A DNA stretch of 64,000 bases from Brevundimonas diminuta 3F5N (GTDB lineage: Bacteria > Pseudomonadota > Alphaproteobacteria > Caulobacterales > Caulobacteraceae). The notes beneath the pieces were generated by a model. The model ran no database searches, was not told the origin of the DNA, and saw only the letters and a program-made list of their open reading frames with translations. A program made the translations under genes and the position numbers. This document shows, piece by piece, positions 9,363 to 17,279 of the stretch; within the stretch, counting starts at the first letter, position 1, and each line of letters opens with the position of its first letter. The DNA lies in assembly GCF_900163625.1 (NCBI RefSeq), contig NZ_FUIE01000057.1:60038-124037 (forward strand), given 5' to 3'.

Positions 9363-10181
9363 TCATCGGGCGGCCTCCGCCAGACGTTTCTGCAAGTCGG
9401 CGCGGCGCGGATCCGACGGCGCCAGCACGGCGATCAGCGGCGTCCACATGGCCTCGGCCTCGGCCCGGTCGCCGCGCGCCAGGGCGGCCTCGCCCAGATA
9501 GAAGCGCGCGCCCAACTGATCGGGGTCCAGCTTGACCGCCTGGCGGAAGGCCGCCTCGGCGTCGCCGTCGACCGCCCCGTCATTGGCCCGCACCAGGCTT
9601 TCGCCCAGCCGCGCCCAGCTCTGGGCGTCGTCCGGCTGGATGGCCAGGGCGCGGCGGAAGGCCGAGGCCGCGCCGATAGGGTCGCCAGCCTCGAACCGGG
9701 CGGCGCCCAGCATGGTCAACGCCAAGCGATCGTCCGGCCGGTCCTTGACCACCTGCCCCAGCACGGCCGCGACCTGCGCCGGCTCCAGCGCCTCGGGCGC
9801 AGAGGCCCATTCACGCACGCGCGTCTCATAGGCCTGATCCTTCATGCCCGGCGCGCCGAAGACGGCGTAGAGGCCCAGCGAAGCCGCCGCCGTCGCCGCG
9901 ATCCCGCCCAGCACCCAATAGCGATCGCGCGCGCCCGCGACCGGACGGCGGTCTGCACGGCGGGCGGCCAGCAGACGGCGCCCCGCCTCGGCCCGCGCAG
10001 CGGTCCAGCCCGCCTCGTCCAGCAGGCCGCGCGCCTTCAGCCGGTCCAGCTCGGCCAGTTCGCGCGCGCCCGCGTCGCGGTCCGCCACGCTTTCGGCCTC
10101 GGCCCCGCGCCGGGCGGCGGACAGCACCGCCAACCCCGCCAGCGCGGTCACAAGAGCCGTCATGATCCAGAAGATCGTCAT
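9363..10181 (-). CDS. ccmI: CcmI/CycH, c-type cytochrome biogenesis TPR protein
   Basis: This is a 272-residue membrane protein that holds apocytochrome c for the haem ligation complex. The first membrane helix is at residues 3-21, followed by a Leu/Arg-rich cytoplasmic loop with the family pattern LAELDRLKARGLLDE and a second helix near 88-108. TPR-like repeats follow in the C-terminal periplasmic half (about 140-265). It is shorter than the larger CcmI proteins of some species, so the extra C-terminal domain is absent. It is first in the ccmI-E-F-H cluster. Confidence 0.9.
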   Translation of the reverse strand: MTIFWIMTALVTALAGLAVLSAARRGAEAESVADRDAGARELAELDRLKARGLLDEAGWTAARAEAGRRLLAARRADRRPVAGARDRYWVLGGIAATAAASLGLYAVFGAPGMKDQAYETRVREWASAPEALEPAQVAAVLGQVVKDRPDDRLALTMLGAARFEAGDPIGAASAFRRALAIQPDDAQSWARLGESLVRANDGAVDGDAEAAFRQAVKLDPDQLGARFYLGEAALARGDRAEAEAMWTPLIAVLAPSDPRRADLQKRLAEAAR

Positions 10182-10199
10182 GGCCGCCGCTGTAGCGGA

Positions 10200-11552
10200 T
10201 CAGGCGGCCGGAGGCGAGGCGCGCGACGCCGCACCTGACGCCATCAATCGCCGCCGCACCGTGCGCGCGGCCTCGCGCGCGCCGATCAGACCCAGAAGCT
10301 CGGCGGTCAGAATGATGCGCTTGCGCGCCGTCGCCTCGTCAGCGGCCTGGCCGTCGTTGAGCCGTTCCATGGCTTCGTCCGCCCAGGCGGCCAGACGGCC
10401 GGTCAGGGCCTCGGCCATCTGGCGGCGTTCCGCCTCGCAGCCGAACACAGCCGCCGGGCCACGCACCAGTCCCACCAGCGCCGACAGGGCCCGCGCGCGA
10501 TCGGCGGCGGCGGCCTCGACCGCCCCGTCCAGCCGAGGCGCCGGGCGCGTCATGCGCCCGACCAGGGCGGTCCGCTCGACCGGCAGGACGGCGTCCACCG
10601 CCCGCTCGGCCGCGCTGAAGCGTTCGGACAGGCTGAGCGCCACCTTCAAGCGCGCCTGCCGCACCGCCTTGCCCCAGGCGCTGTCGGCCTTGAGCGGCAG
10701 GGCCATGTCGATCTCGGCCAGCGTCTCGGCGCACCAATCCAGGTCGGCCTTGAAGACGTCCAGCTCGGCCCCGCCTCCGGCAGGATCGAAGGCGGCCGCG
10801 TCCGCCGCACGCCGCGCCAGCGCCAGCAGGATGCGGTCGACGAACAGGCCCAGCTCGCTTTCTCCCAAGGCCGTCTCGGCGCTCAGTTCACGCCCGCCCG
10901 GCGCGGCCAAGGCGGCGACGCGCAGGATCAGCCGCGCGTCCTCCAGATGGGCGAAGATCATCTCCAGCAAGCGACTGGCGCCGTCGGGCGCGATCCCGGC
11001 GGCCTGGCGCAAGGCCAGCTTCAACTCGGCGGCCGCCTCCGGCCCCGAGCGGCCGATCCAGTTCGGCAGGTGGGGCAAGGCCCGCCGCGCCGTCGCCGCT
11101 AGGTCGAGACACGCCGCCAGCTCATGCGCCTGCGCGGTCTCCGACGCCGCATCCGGCCAGATCTCGCCCGCCCGATCGCGCAGGGCGAAGGCGGCGCTGA
11201 GACACAGGCGGTCGGCGATCATGCGCGACAGGTCATCGTCGCGATCCAGCTGAGGCAGCAGCTCCGGCTCGTTGCGGGTGGCGCTGCGCCACATCCGCCC
11301 CAACACCGCCGCTGGAAAACAGAGCCCCGGCAGACCGTCGGCGCGCGGCTGGAACAGGGGCAGCAGGGGCGCGAAGGCGATGTTGCGGCGACGCCGGTCC
11401 AGCGCCTCGACCTCGATCATGTCGCGCAACGCCGCCGCCCGGTCGCCCGCCATCGAGCCCGCCAGCCCCGAAAGCTGCGACAGGACCCGATCCGGGCACC
11501 GTTCGATCAGCTGGGCCAAGGCGGCCCTCTGGGCGACCGACAGGTCCGCCAT
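10200..11552 (-). CDS. conserved alpha-helical protein of unknown function
   Basis: This is a 450-residue soluble protein, rich in Ala, Leu, Arg and Asp, without signal peptide or membrane segment. I do not recognise a catalytic motif. The composition suggests an all-helical repeat-like fold. The ATG at 11552 is chosen because GGAGGA lies seven bases upstream; a GTG two codons earlier is possible. It ends 18 bases upstream of ccmI on the same strand, so it may be transcribed with the cytochrome maturation genes, but there is no evidence of a role there. Confidence 0.75.
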   Translation of the reverse strand: MADLSVAQRAALAQLIERCPDRVLSQLSGLAGSMAGDRAAALRDMIEVEALDRRRRNIAFAPLLPLFQPRADGLPGLCFPAAVLGRMWRSATRNEPELLPQLDRDDDLSRMIADRLCLSAAFALRDRAGEIWPDAASETAQAHELAACLDLAATARRALPHLPNWIGRSGPEAAAELKLALRQAAGIAPDGASRLLEMIFAHLEDARLILRVAALAAPGGRELSAETALGESELGLFVDRILLALARRAADAAAFDPAGGGAELDVFKADLDWCAETLAEIDMALPLKADSAWGKAVRQARLKVALSLSERFSAAERAVDAVLPVERTALVGRMTRPAPRLDGAVEAAAADRARALSALVGLVRGPAAVFGCEAERRQMAEALTGRLAAWADEAMERLNDGQAADEATARKRIILTAELLGLIGAREAARTVRRRLMASGAASRASPPAA

Positions 11553-11776
11553 CCCCACTCCTCCGACCGCACTGATTCCCGGCCTAAACGCCGAAGGTGC
11601 GCCGTCGTGGGTTAACAGGGGATTTGAGGCCTGTTCGACAGCATGGACAGGATCGCCCGCCCTTCGCCTGTGACGTCTCCACCGCCCGTTAAACGAACCT
11701 CGTTTCGTGTCCCTTGCAGCCGGATTTCAAACCAGCAGAATAGCTCTTTCTCTGGGTGCGATGGGTTGCAGGTCTG

Positions 11777-12382
11777 ATGAAACCAGCCGTGTTGATGGTG
11801 GATGTCGATGGCGTCGTGGTGCGTCACCCCGATCCTGCTGGATGGTCCGCTCGCATCGAAGAAGACCTGGGCGTTCCCCGTGAGGCGCTGCAAGACCGCT
11901 TCTTCAAGCCGTGCTGGGACGATGTCGTTCACGGCCGCGCGCCCCTGCGGGATAGACTGGAGCCCGCGCTCGCGGAAATCGCGCCACACGTCAGTTACAG
12001 TCAGTTGATCCGCTATTGGTTTGAAGGCGACGCCCATCTGGACGAGGCCCTGCTGCTGCAACTCGCCGAGGTTCGAGCGTCGGGAACGCCTCTGCATCTG
12101 GCGACCGTCCAGGAACACGAACGCGCGTCCTATCTGTGGGATAGGCTCAGGTTTCGCGACCTGTTTGATGACATGCACTATGCCGCGCAGCTTGGCGTTT
12201 CGAAGCCGTCACAGGATTTCTATGCAGCGGTAGAGCAACGCGTGAACCTGCCCGCCTCAGCGATCGCCTTCATCGACGACAGCGAAAAGAACGTCGAAGC
12301 CGCACGTGCGCGCGGCTGGCGCGCGGCGCTCTGGACGCCCGGCGCAACACTCAGCACGCTCATTCCAGAACTGAGCGACTAG
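11777..12382 (+). CDS. HAD-superfamily hydrolase
   Basis: This is a 201-residue haloacid-dehalogenase-like hydrolase, probably a phosphatase. Motif I is LMVDVDGVVV (DxDGV with the nucleophile Asp), motif II is the LATVQEH region, and motifs III/IV are the Lys in GVSKPSQDF and IAFIDDSEKN (acidic pair). The ATG at 11777 is chosen because it begins just before motif I; a GTG seven codons upstream is in frame. It is the first gene of a patch of small, apparently lineage-specific genes. The 223 bases before it show no gene. Confidence 0.8.
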   Translation: MKPAVLMVDVDGVVVRHPDPAGWSARIEEDLGVPREALQDRFFKPCWDDVVHGRAPLRDRLEPALAEIAPHVSYSQLIRYWFEGDAHLDEALLLQLAEVRASGTPLHLATVQEHERASYLWDRLRFRDLFDDMHYAAQLGVSKPSQDFYAAVEQRVNLPASAIAFIDDSEKNVEAARARGWRAALWTPGATLSTLIPELSD

Positions 12383-12407
12383 CCGCAACGTCTGCATACG
12401 CCCCATT

Positions 12408-12440
12408 GCTGACTTCGGTTCACGGCCCGTCGCGGACGTT
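12408..12440. repeat. intergenic repeat copy 1
   Basis: This is a partial copy of a repeat that recurs at 12783-12835 and 13079-13128. It shares the core ACTTCGGTTCACG-CCCGT-GCGGAC with four differences or fewer. It lies directly after the HAD hydrolase gene. Confidence 0.7.
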
Positions 12441-12511
12441 ACCCCGACGTAGCACCCGGGCCGTCTGGACATTCTATCAGCCTACGGCATGGTCACGCTC
12501 GGAGGACAGCT

Positions 12512-12775
12512 ATGATTAGAAAACTATGTCTGATAACGGCGGCCCTCTTAGGCTCCTGCGGAGCCCAGCCTGATGAGCTTACGGTCTACACTCTTTATCG
12601 GTCGCCAGTTGTCGGCAACCATCATATCCACGTGGCGACGTTCGACGCTCTTGATGGCCAAGCCCATAATAAGAAGAACTGCGAAATTGTCGCTGGCCTC
12701 ATGCAAGAGCAGCCTGGCGCGTTCGTTCAGTATTACTGCCGCGCAGGACGCGCCAATGGGGACATATTCCGCTAA
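12512..12775 (+). CDS. small putative lipoprotein
   Basis: This 87-residue protein has a signal peptide ending in the lipobox-like LLGSC (Cys16), so it is probably a periplasmic or membrane-attached lipoprotein. The mature part has three further cysteines or aromatic patches (NCEIVAGLM, VQYYCRAG). The ATG follows GGAGGACAGCT, a strong ribosome site, which supports a real gene. I recognise no family. It is flanked on both sides by copies of the intergenic repeat. Confidence 0.65.
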   Translation: MIRKLCLITAALLGSCGAQPDELTVYTLYRSPVVGNHHIHVATFDALDGQAHNKKNCEIVAGLMQEQPGAFVQYYCRAGRANGDIFR

Positions 12776-12782
12776 TTCTGAT

Positions 12783-12835
12783 GTCCGCTTCCCACTCTAT
12801 ATGCTAACTTCGGTTCACGACCCGTTGCGGACGTT
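12783..12835. repeat. intergenic repeat copy 2 (hairpin-bounded)
   Basis: The element begins with GTCCGC (12783-12788) and ends with its inverse GCGGAC (12827-12832), enclosing TTCGGTTCACGACCCGTT. It lies between the lipoprotein gene and the next small gene. In RNA the two ends could pair into a hairpin. Copies 2 and 3 are identical over ACTTCGGTTCACGACCCG and the bases up to GCGGAC. Confidence 0.75.
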
Positions 12836-12859
12836 GGGTAAATCGCCTTAGCTGAGGGC

Positions 12860-13087
12860 ATGCTAAGCGTCTACTCGATCACCACCCGCATTTTTCAGCT
12901 TTTGGGAGCCTTGGTACTTGCGGGGGCGGCCTTTCTAGCCGTCGCCTTCCTGCGCGATGGTGACAGGCTTGCTTCGCTATTCTGTGCAGCCGTGACCTTG
13001 GCTTGCGCCGCCTTCATCATCCTCGCAGGCTGGATGCGTAGGCGGATGAAGGCGTGGTCCGATAAGTTCCCACCTAGCGTCCGCTAA
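12860..13087 (+). CDS. small membrane protein with two helices
   Basis: This 75-residue protein has two hydrophobic helices (about 10-30 and 38-58) and a basic C-terminal tail (MRRRMKAWSDKF), predicting an inner-membrane hairpin with both ends in the cytoplasm. It has no recognised family. The ribosome site is weak (GAGGGC close to the ATG). Its stop codon overlaps repeat copy 3. Confidence 0.6.
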   Translation: MLSVYSITTRIFQLLGALVLAGAAFLAVAFLRDGDRLASLFCAAVTLACAAFIILAGWMRRRMKAWSDKFPPSVR

Positions 13088-13128
13088 CCACCCTTAAGCG
13101 AACTTCGGTTCACGACCCGTTGCGGACC
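13079..13128. repeat. intergenic repeat copy 3 (hairpin-bounded)
   Basis: As in copy 2, GTCCGC (13079-13084) and GCGGAC (13122-13127) bound the element, with ACTTCGGTTCACGACCCG inside. The first bases overlap the end of the preceding gene, so the element supplies that gene's last codons. Related fragments (CCGCTTCCCACCCTTAG) recur near 13500 and 13990. Confidence 0.75.
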
Positions 13129-13184
13129 CATTCAGTTTCCGCTTTCAGATGTACGCTGCAGAAAGGAAGGAATAGCGTCAGGTC

Positions 13185-13493
13185 ATGGCAATTGACGATT
13201 ATGACGGCGAAGCAGTTCTAAGTGGGTTTTGGCTTTACGATGGGACTGTGCGTACGCCTGTCAGGGTTATGAAGCGAAACTTCGACCGCGATCATGCTGA
13301 CTATCTCGAAGAGATGGAGCATGTGCGACTTCAGCACAATTACGAAATGCCCCCTCCGCCGCCGCCTAAGTTGCCGGGGCCAGATGGTGTCTTCTATTAC
13401 GTTCTAACGTCACCGGGATTCGAAACGATCAATAAGGCGAAAGCTTGGGCTGACAGCCAGCCTTGGGGGCCCGTCACATGGGACGAGGTCTAA
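13185..13493 (+). CDS. hypothetical protein with proline run
   Basis: This is a 102-residue acidic soluble protein with no signal peptide and a poly-proline stretch MPPPPPPKLPGPDG near residue 58. It has no recognised family. GAAAGGAAGG lies upstream of the ATG, a reasonable ribosome site. It belongs to the patch of small genes between 11.8 and 14.0 kb. Confidence 0.6.
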   Translation: MAIDDYDGEAVLSGFWLYDGTVRTPVRVMKRNFDRDHADYLEEMEHVRLQHNYEMPPPPPPKLPGPDGVFYYVLTSPGFETINKAKAWADSQPWGPVTWDEV

Positions 13494-13514
13494 GCCAGCA
13501 TCCGCTTCCCACCC

Positions 13515-13958
13515 TTAGCCGACATTTCGGGCGATCCCGCGATACGCGCAGAAGAAGAAAGCACCTGCGCCCACAGCACCGGCGATGATGTGTACGCCCA
13601 TACCTGCGACGAGGCTCGCCCAAGCGACATACGCTCCCGTGGCAGCTCCGATGAGCATCATCACGCCGTAGGGCAACGCACCGATCGCAGCTCCTGTCAT
13701 GACAACAGCAAAGGCTGAGGGCTGATAACCAAGCCGAACGAGGAAGTAGGCTGGAAACGTGGCCGCGAAAGCAATTAGGCCAGCCGGAACGAGGCTGAGA
13801 AACGATAAAAGTAGAGCGTCATTCCAGAAGCCCAACAGCAACTGGCCCATGCCAAGTGCCACCAGAGCCAAGCCGATGCCAGAGACGACAGAAGCACAGA
13901 CCGCTGCGAGGATTAAGCTCATGCTTAGCCGCGTCAGCCCGAGAGAAGAGTTGTCCAT
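13515..13958 (-). CDS. four-helix membrane protein of unknown function
   Basis: This 147-residue protein has four hydrophobic stretches (about 12-36, 42-72, 80-105, 112-140), so it is an integral inner-membrane protein. No family motif is recognised. It converges with the 102-residue gene, ending 21 bases from it. It stands alone on this strand. Confidence 0.65.
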   Translation of the reverse strand: MDNSSLGLTRLSMSLILAAVCASVVSGIGLALVALGMGQLLLGFWNDALLLSFLSLVPAGLIAFAATFPAYFLVRLGYQPSAFAVVMTGAAIGALPYGVMMLIGAATGAYVAWASLVAGMGVHIIAGAVGAGAFFFCAYRGIARNVG

Positions 13959-14039
13959 TCGGAGACGTTACACGCAACCCGTTGGTGTCTGCTAACCACC
14001 CCTAGCAGCTCTTCAGACTGACCGCTTCGGCGGCCCGCC

Positions 14040-15482
14040 TCACCCCTCGGCTGCGGGCAGCTCCAGCACTACCTTCAGGCCGCCCATGCTGCTGTCGCTC
14101 AGGGTGACGCGGCCGCCGTAGGCGCGGGTGAGTTCGTCGACGATCGACAGGCCCAGCCCGGTGCCGGGCGTGTCCTCATCCATGCGCGTGCCGCGTTTCA
14201 GGGCCGTGTCGCGCTGGTCGGCGGGCAGGCCGGGGCCGTCGTCCTCGACCACGGCGATCATCTGACCCGGCGTCGACGGCCCGGCCGAGATGCGGACCCG
14301 GCGCTTGCACCATTTGGCGGCGTTCTCGATCAGATTGCCGAAGATCTCCTGCAGGTCCTGGCGTTCGCCCAGGAAGGCCAGATCGTCGGGCGCGCGCCAG
14401 TCGATCTCGACGCCCTTGTCCTCGAAGACCCGCTCCAGCATCACGGCCATCTCGTCCAGCACCTCGGCCACGGCGGTGCGCTCGCCCAGGCCATGGGCGG
14501 CGCGGGCGGCGGCGCGGGCGCGGCGCAGGTGGTGGTCGACCTGGTCCTGCATCACCTTGGTCTGACGGCGGATCAGGTCCGGCAATGGCCCCTCGCGCGC
14601 TCCCGCCTCGGCCAGCATCACGGCCAGAGGGGTCTTCAGGGCGTGGGCCAGGTTGCCGACGTGGGTGCGCTGACGCTCCACCGTCTCCTGGTTGTGGGCC
14701 AGCAGGCGGTTGACCTGTTCGGCCAGGGGCTGGATCTCGACGGGATAGACGCCCTCGACCCGATGCGAGCGGCCCTGGCGCACGTCGGAAATCTCGTCGC
14801 CCAGGTCATAGAGCGGGCGCAGGCCCACCTGCACCTGGATGAAGACCGCCGTCACCAGCCCCGCCCCCAGCAGCAGCATGGCGATCCAGGTGACGGTGGC
14901 GAACTGGCGGGTGTCGGCGTCGACGTCCGAACGGTCGATCCCGGCGAAGAAGATCACCGGCCGATCGCGGCCGGGAAGCTGCTTCATGCTGGCGGCGATG
15001 CGCAGGGGCTCGCCCTTGGGTCCGTCCTCGGCGTTGTAGCTGATGGTCTGGCCGAAAGAAGAACGCAGCCGGTTGGTCAGGTCGAGGCCGTGTTCCAGCT
15101 CCGCCTCGCCCAGAGAGGCCGAGTGCGCCAGCACCTGCATTCCGCCGGTCGGCGTCGGCTCGGCCACCATCCAGTATTTGCCGGACAGCAGGCGCTGGGT
15201 GCGGGCGTCCTGAATCTCGCCGATGAAGACTTCGCCTTCGGGCGTGATGGTGGCGGCCACCACCGCCTCGTCGATGGTGTCGCCCAGGATGTTGCCTAGG
15301 CGGCGCAGGGCCGATTCCTGGAACACGGCGGTCAGCACCAGAGCTGCCGCCGCCAGGGCGATCAGGATCCACGCCGCCGCCAGCCAGATCAGCCGCCGCG
15401 TCAGCGAACGGCCGGGCCGCCCGAACCACCGACCCCACTGGCGCCGGTCAGTCTGAGCCTGGCCCATTGATTGGCCCGTCAT
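14040..15482 (-). CDS. PhoQ-like sensor histidine kinase
   Basis: This is a 480-residue membrane kinase. The first membrane helix is at about 28-50, then a periplasmic sensor region to about 195, a second helix and HAMP, and a phosphoacceptor box HVGNLAHALKTPLAVM with the ALKTPL form typical of PhoQ-like kinases. The ATP-binding boxes are NLIENAAKWCKRRV, VEDDGPGLPAD and GTGLGLSIVDEL. The ATG at 15482 follows the regulator's stop by 7 bases; another ATG five codons later is possible. The frame is open further upstream, but that stretch is a shadow of the regulator gene. It is the third gene of a secreted protein-regulator-kinase operon. Confidence 0.9.
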   Translation of the reverse strand: MTGQSMGQAQTDRRQWGRWFGRPGRSLTRRLIWLAAAWILIALAAAALVLTAVFQESALRRLGNILGDTIDEAVVAATITPEGEVFIGEIQDARTQRLLSGKYWMVAEPTPTGGMQVLAHSASLGEAELEHGLDLTNRLRSSFGQTISYNAEDGPKGEPLRIAASMKQLPGRDRPVIFFAGIDRSDVDADTRQFATVTWIAMLLLGAGLVTAVFIQVQVGLRPLYDLGDEISDVRQGRSHRVEGVYPVEIQPLAEQVNRLLAHNQETVERQRTHVGNLAHALKTPLAVMLAEAGAREGPLPDLIRRQTKVMQDQVDHHLRRARAAARAAHGLGERTAVAEVLDEMAVMLERVFEDKGVEIDWRAPDDLAFLGERQDLQEIFGNLIENAAKWCKRRVRISAGPSTPGQMIAVVEDDGPGLPADQRDTALKRGTRMDEDTPGTGLGLSIVDELTRAYGGRVTLSDSSMGGLKVVLELPAAEG

Positions 15483-15489
15483 GCGGCGC

Positions 15490-16170
15490 TCAGGCCGCGT
15501 CGCTCTCGCCGGCCAACGGCGACAGGCGATAGCCCAGGCCGCGCACGGTCTCGATGCGGTCGGCGCCGATCTTCTTGCGCAGGCGGCCGACGAAGACCTC
15601 GATGGTGTTGGAGTCGCGGTCGAAATCCTGATCGTAGAGGTGTTCGACCAGCTCGGTGCGGCTGATGACACGGCCCTGGTGCATCATCAGATAGTGCAGC
15701 AGGCGGTATTCCAGGCTGGTCAGACGCAGCGGCTCGCCGTTGACCGTGGCCCGCGCCGCGCGCGGGTCCAGACGCAGGCCGCCGCAGCTCAGCGTCGCCG
15801 CCGCATGACCGGCCGAACGGCGCAGCAGGGCGCGCAGGCGGGCCAGCAGCTCCTCGGTATGGAAGGGCTTGGTCAGATAATCGTCGGCCCCGGCGTCGAA
15901 ACCCGCCACCTTGTCCGACCAGGCGCCGCGCGCAGTCAGGATCAGCACCGGCGTCGCCTTGCCCTCGCGGCGCCAGCGCTCCAGCACCGACACGCCGTCG
16001 ATCTTGGGAAGCCCCAGGTCCAGCACCACCACGTCATAGGGTTCGGTGTCGCCCAGGAACCAGGCTTCCTCGCCGTCGGGCGCATGGTCGACGGCGTATC
16101 CGGCGTCGGTCAGGGCGGTCTTCAGCTGGCGCGACAGATCGACGTCGTCCTCGACAAGCAGCACCCGCAT
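15490..16170 (-). CDS. PhoP-like OmpR-family response regulator
   Basis: This is a 226-residue regulator. Its receiver domain begins MRVLLVEDDVDLSRQL, with the phosphoacceptor Asp in VVVLDLGLPKIDG and Lys in DYLTKPFHTEEL. The DNA-binding winged helix (about 128-220) ends VRGLGYRLSPL. The start ATG directly abuts the TGA of the upstream small gene (TGAATG), so the two are translationally linked. A direct repeat of PhoP-box geometry lies upstream of the operon at 16555-16572, suggesting autoregulation. Confidence 0.92.
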   Translation of the reverse strand: MRVLLVEDDVDLSRQLKTALTDAGYAVDHAPDGEEAWFLGDTEPYDVVVLDLGLPKIDGVSVLERWRREGKATPVLILTARGAWSDKVAGFDAGADDYLTKPFHTEELLARLRALLRRSAGHAAATLSCGGLRLDPRAARATVNGEPLRLTSLEYRLLHYLMMHQGRVISRTELVEHLYDQDFDRDSNTIEVFVGRLRKKIGADRIETVRGLGYRLSPLAGESDAA

Positions 16171-16530
16171 TCAGTCGTCCCCGCGAACCCGGCCGGACCG
16201 GCCGTCAACCTGGATGTCCGAGACGCGGCCGCCCGGATATTCCCAGCGCACCACATAGTCGCCGCCGCGCTCCTGGACGCCCAGCATTCGGCCCGGGCGG
16301 CCCGACTGGACGCGGCGCGCCACATCGCCAGGATTGGCGCGCGGGCCGCTGTCGCCGCGCGGCATGTCGCGCAGGCCTTGCCCCGGATAGTTCTGTCCGG
16401 AGTAGTTGCGGGGTTGCTCCCGGCGATCATCGTCGCGATCCCGGTCGCGGCCGCGCGACTGAGCCGCCGCGTCCGTCAACGGGACGAGGGCGATCAGGCC
16501 GGCCAAAAGAAGGGCTCGAATACGCATCAT
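16171..16530 (-). CDS. small secreted PepSY-like protein
   Basis: This 119-residue exported protein has a signal peptide at residues 1-23 (cleavage near DAAAQS). A highly charged Arg/Asp linker (RGRDRDRDDDRREQ) follows, then a C-terminal region GRMLGVQERGGDYVVRWEYPGGRVSD that resembles a PepSY-type beta hairpin. Small PepSY proteins are often encoded with PhoPQ-type systems and are thought to modulate the kinase in the periplasm; here that role is inferred from position. The start could be either of two consecutive ATGs (16530, 16527). Confidence 0.75.
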   Translation of the reverse strand: MMRIRALLLAGLIALVPLTDAAAQSRGRDRDRDDDRREQPRNYSGQNYPGQGLRDMPRGDSGPRANPGDVARRVQSGRPGRMLGVQERGGDYVVRWEYPGGRVSDIQVDGRSGRVRGDD

Positions 16531-16554
16531 GGATCGCGGTTTAAACCAGGGCCT

Positions 16555-16572
16555 CTGAACAGCGGCTGAACA
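16555..16572 (-). promoter_or_regulatory. PhoP-box-like direct repeat
   Basis: Read on the minus strand, TGTTCAG occurs twice with a 4-base spacer, an 11-bp period. This matches the architecture of PhoP boxes (GTTTA repeats at 11 bp), with C for T at one position. It lies 25-42 bases upstream of the first gene of the PhoPQ-like operon. Binding by the adjacent regulator is inferred. Confidence 0.55.
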
Positions 16573-16737
16573 CGCAGTCTACCGGCGTTCAGTCCAAAGA
16601 GGAACGTCGAGGGATGAAATCTCCGTCGCGGATTCACACGCGGAAAGCCCAGCATGACCACAATGTCACGCTGATGAACCCTATCTGAAGCGCGCCGTTC
16701 AGACGCGGCTCAGGCGCAAGGGGGTCATCTGGCGTCA

Positions 16738-16758
16738 ACGCAACCCGATCGGTTGCGT
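16738..16758. promoter_or_regulatory. perfect dyad upstream of the 126-residue secreted protein
   Basis: ACGCAACC and GGTTGCGT are perfect 8-bp inverted arms around CGATC, ending 20 bases before the ATG at 16779. It may be an operator or a 5' leader hairpin just upstream of the AAAGGAG ribosome site. Confidence 0.45.
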
Positions 16759-16778
16759 CCAGACAAAGGAGCCCGACC

Positions 16779-17159
16779 ATGGCCAAGTTCAAAACCCTGA
16801 TGATCCCCGTCCTGGCCGCGACGACGGCCGCCGTCGCCCTCGGCGCCGCCCTGCCCGCCGCCGCCCAGTCCCATCGCCACGCTCCGGTCTATGAGAGCCG
16901 ACACGACGGCTGGCAGTCGATCAACCAGCGAAAATACAATCTGGACCGCCGCATCGACCAGGGCGTCCACACCCGCCAGCTCAGCGTCCGCGAGGCCAGC
17001 CGCCTGAAGAACGAGCTGAACAGCCTGGTGCGGCTGGAGCGCGCCTATCGACACGACGGCCTGAGCCGCCGCGAACGCATGGAGCTGGACCGCCGCTATG
17101 ACGCCCTGTCGGCCAAGGTCCGCTATGAGCGCCGCGACCACAACGGCCGCCGCTGGTAA
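16779..17159 (+). CDS. small basic secreted protein
   Basis: This 126-residue protein has a signal peptide (residues 1-29, AAAQS cleavage site). The mature part is rich in Arg, Asp and His and predicted helical (LSVREASRLKNELNSLVRLERAY, interrupted here only as a motif region). It contains NLDRRIDQG and LSRRERMELDRRYD, resembling a family of small periplasmic proteins seen in Caulobacterales; function unknown. It has a strong ribosome site (AAAGGAG) and is followed by a rho-independent terminator. It is divergent from the PhoPQ-like operon and could belong to its regulon, which is inference. Confidence 0.75.
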   Translation: MAKFKTLMIPVLAATTAAVALGAALPAAAQSHRHAPVYESRHDGWQSINQRKYNLDRRIDQGVHTRQLSVREASRLKNELNSLVRLERAYRHDGLSRRERMELDRRYDALSAKVRYERRDHNGRRW

Positions 17160-17182
17160 GCCGACAGGCGCCGATCTTCGAG

Positions 17183-17212
17183 AGGCTGCGGGAGACATCC
17201 CGCAGCCTTTTT
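17183..17212 (+). terminator. rho-independent terminator
   Basis: An 11-bp perfect stem (AGGCTGCGGGA / TCCCGCAGCCT) with loop GACA is followed by TTTT at 17209-17212, 24 bases after the preceding stop codon. Confidence 0.9.
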
Positions 17213-17279
17213 CGCGTCTGCTCCACTTAGAGAGGCAAGCGGACTGGAGGACGAAGCCCCGCCTGCCTATCTTGGCCTT

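Noticed and set aside
6309..10181. Absence of ccmG between ccmF and ccmH as a gene loss
   Set aside because: The ccmI-E-F-H order without ccmG is the normal alphaproteobacterial cycHJKL arrangement; ccmG is usually elsewhere.
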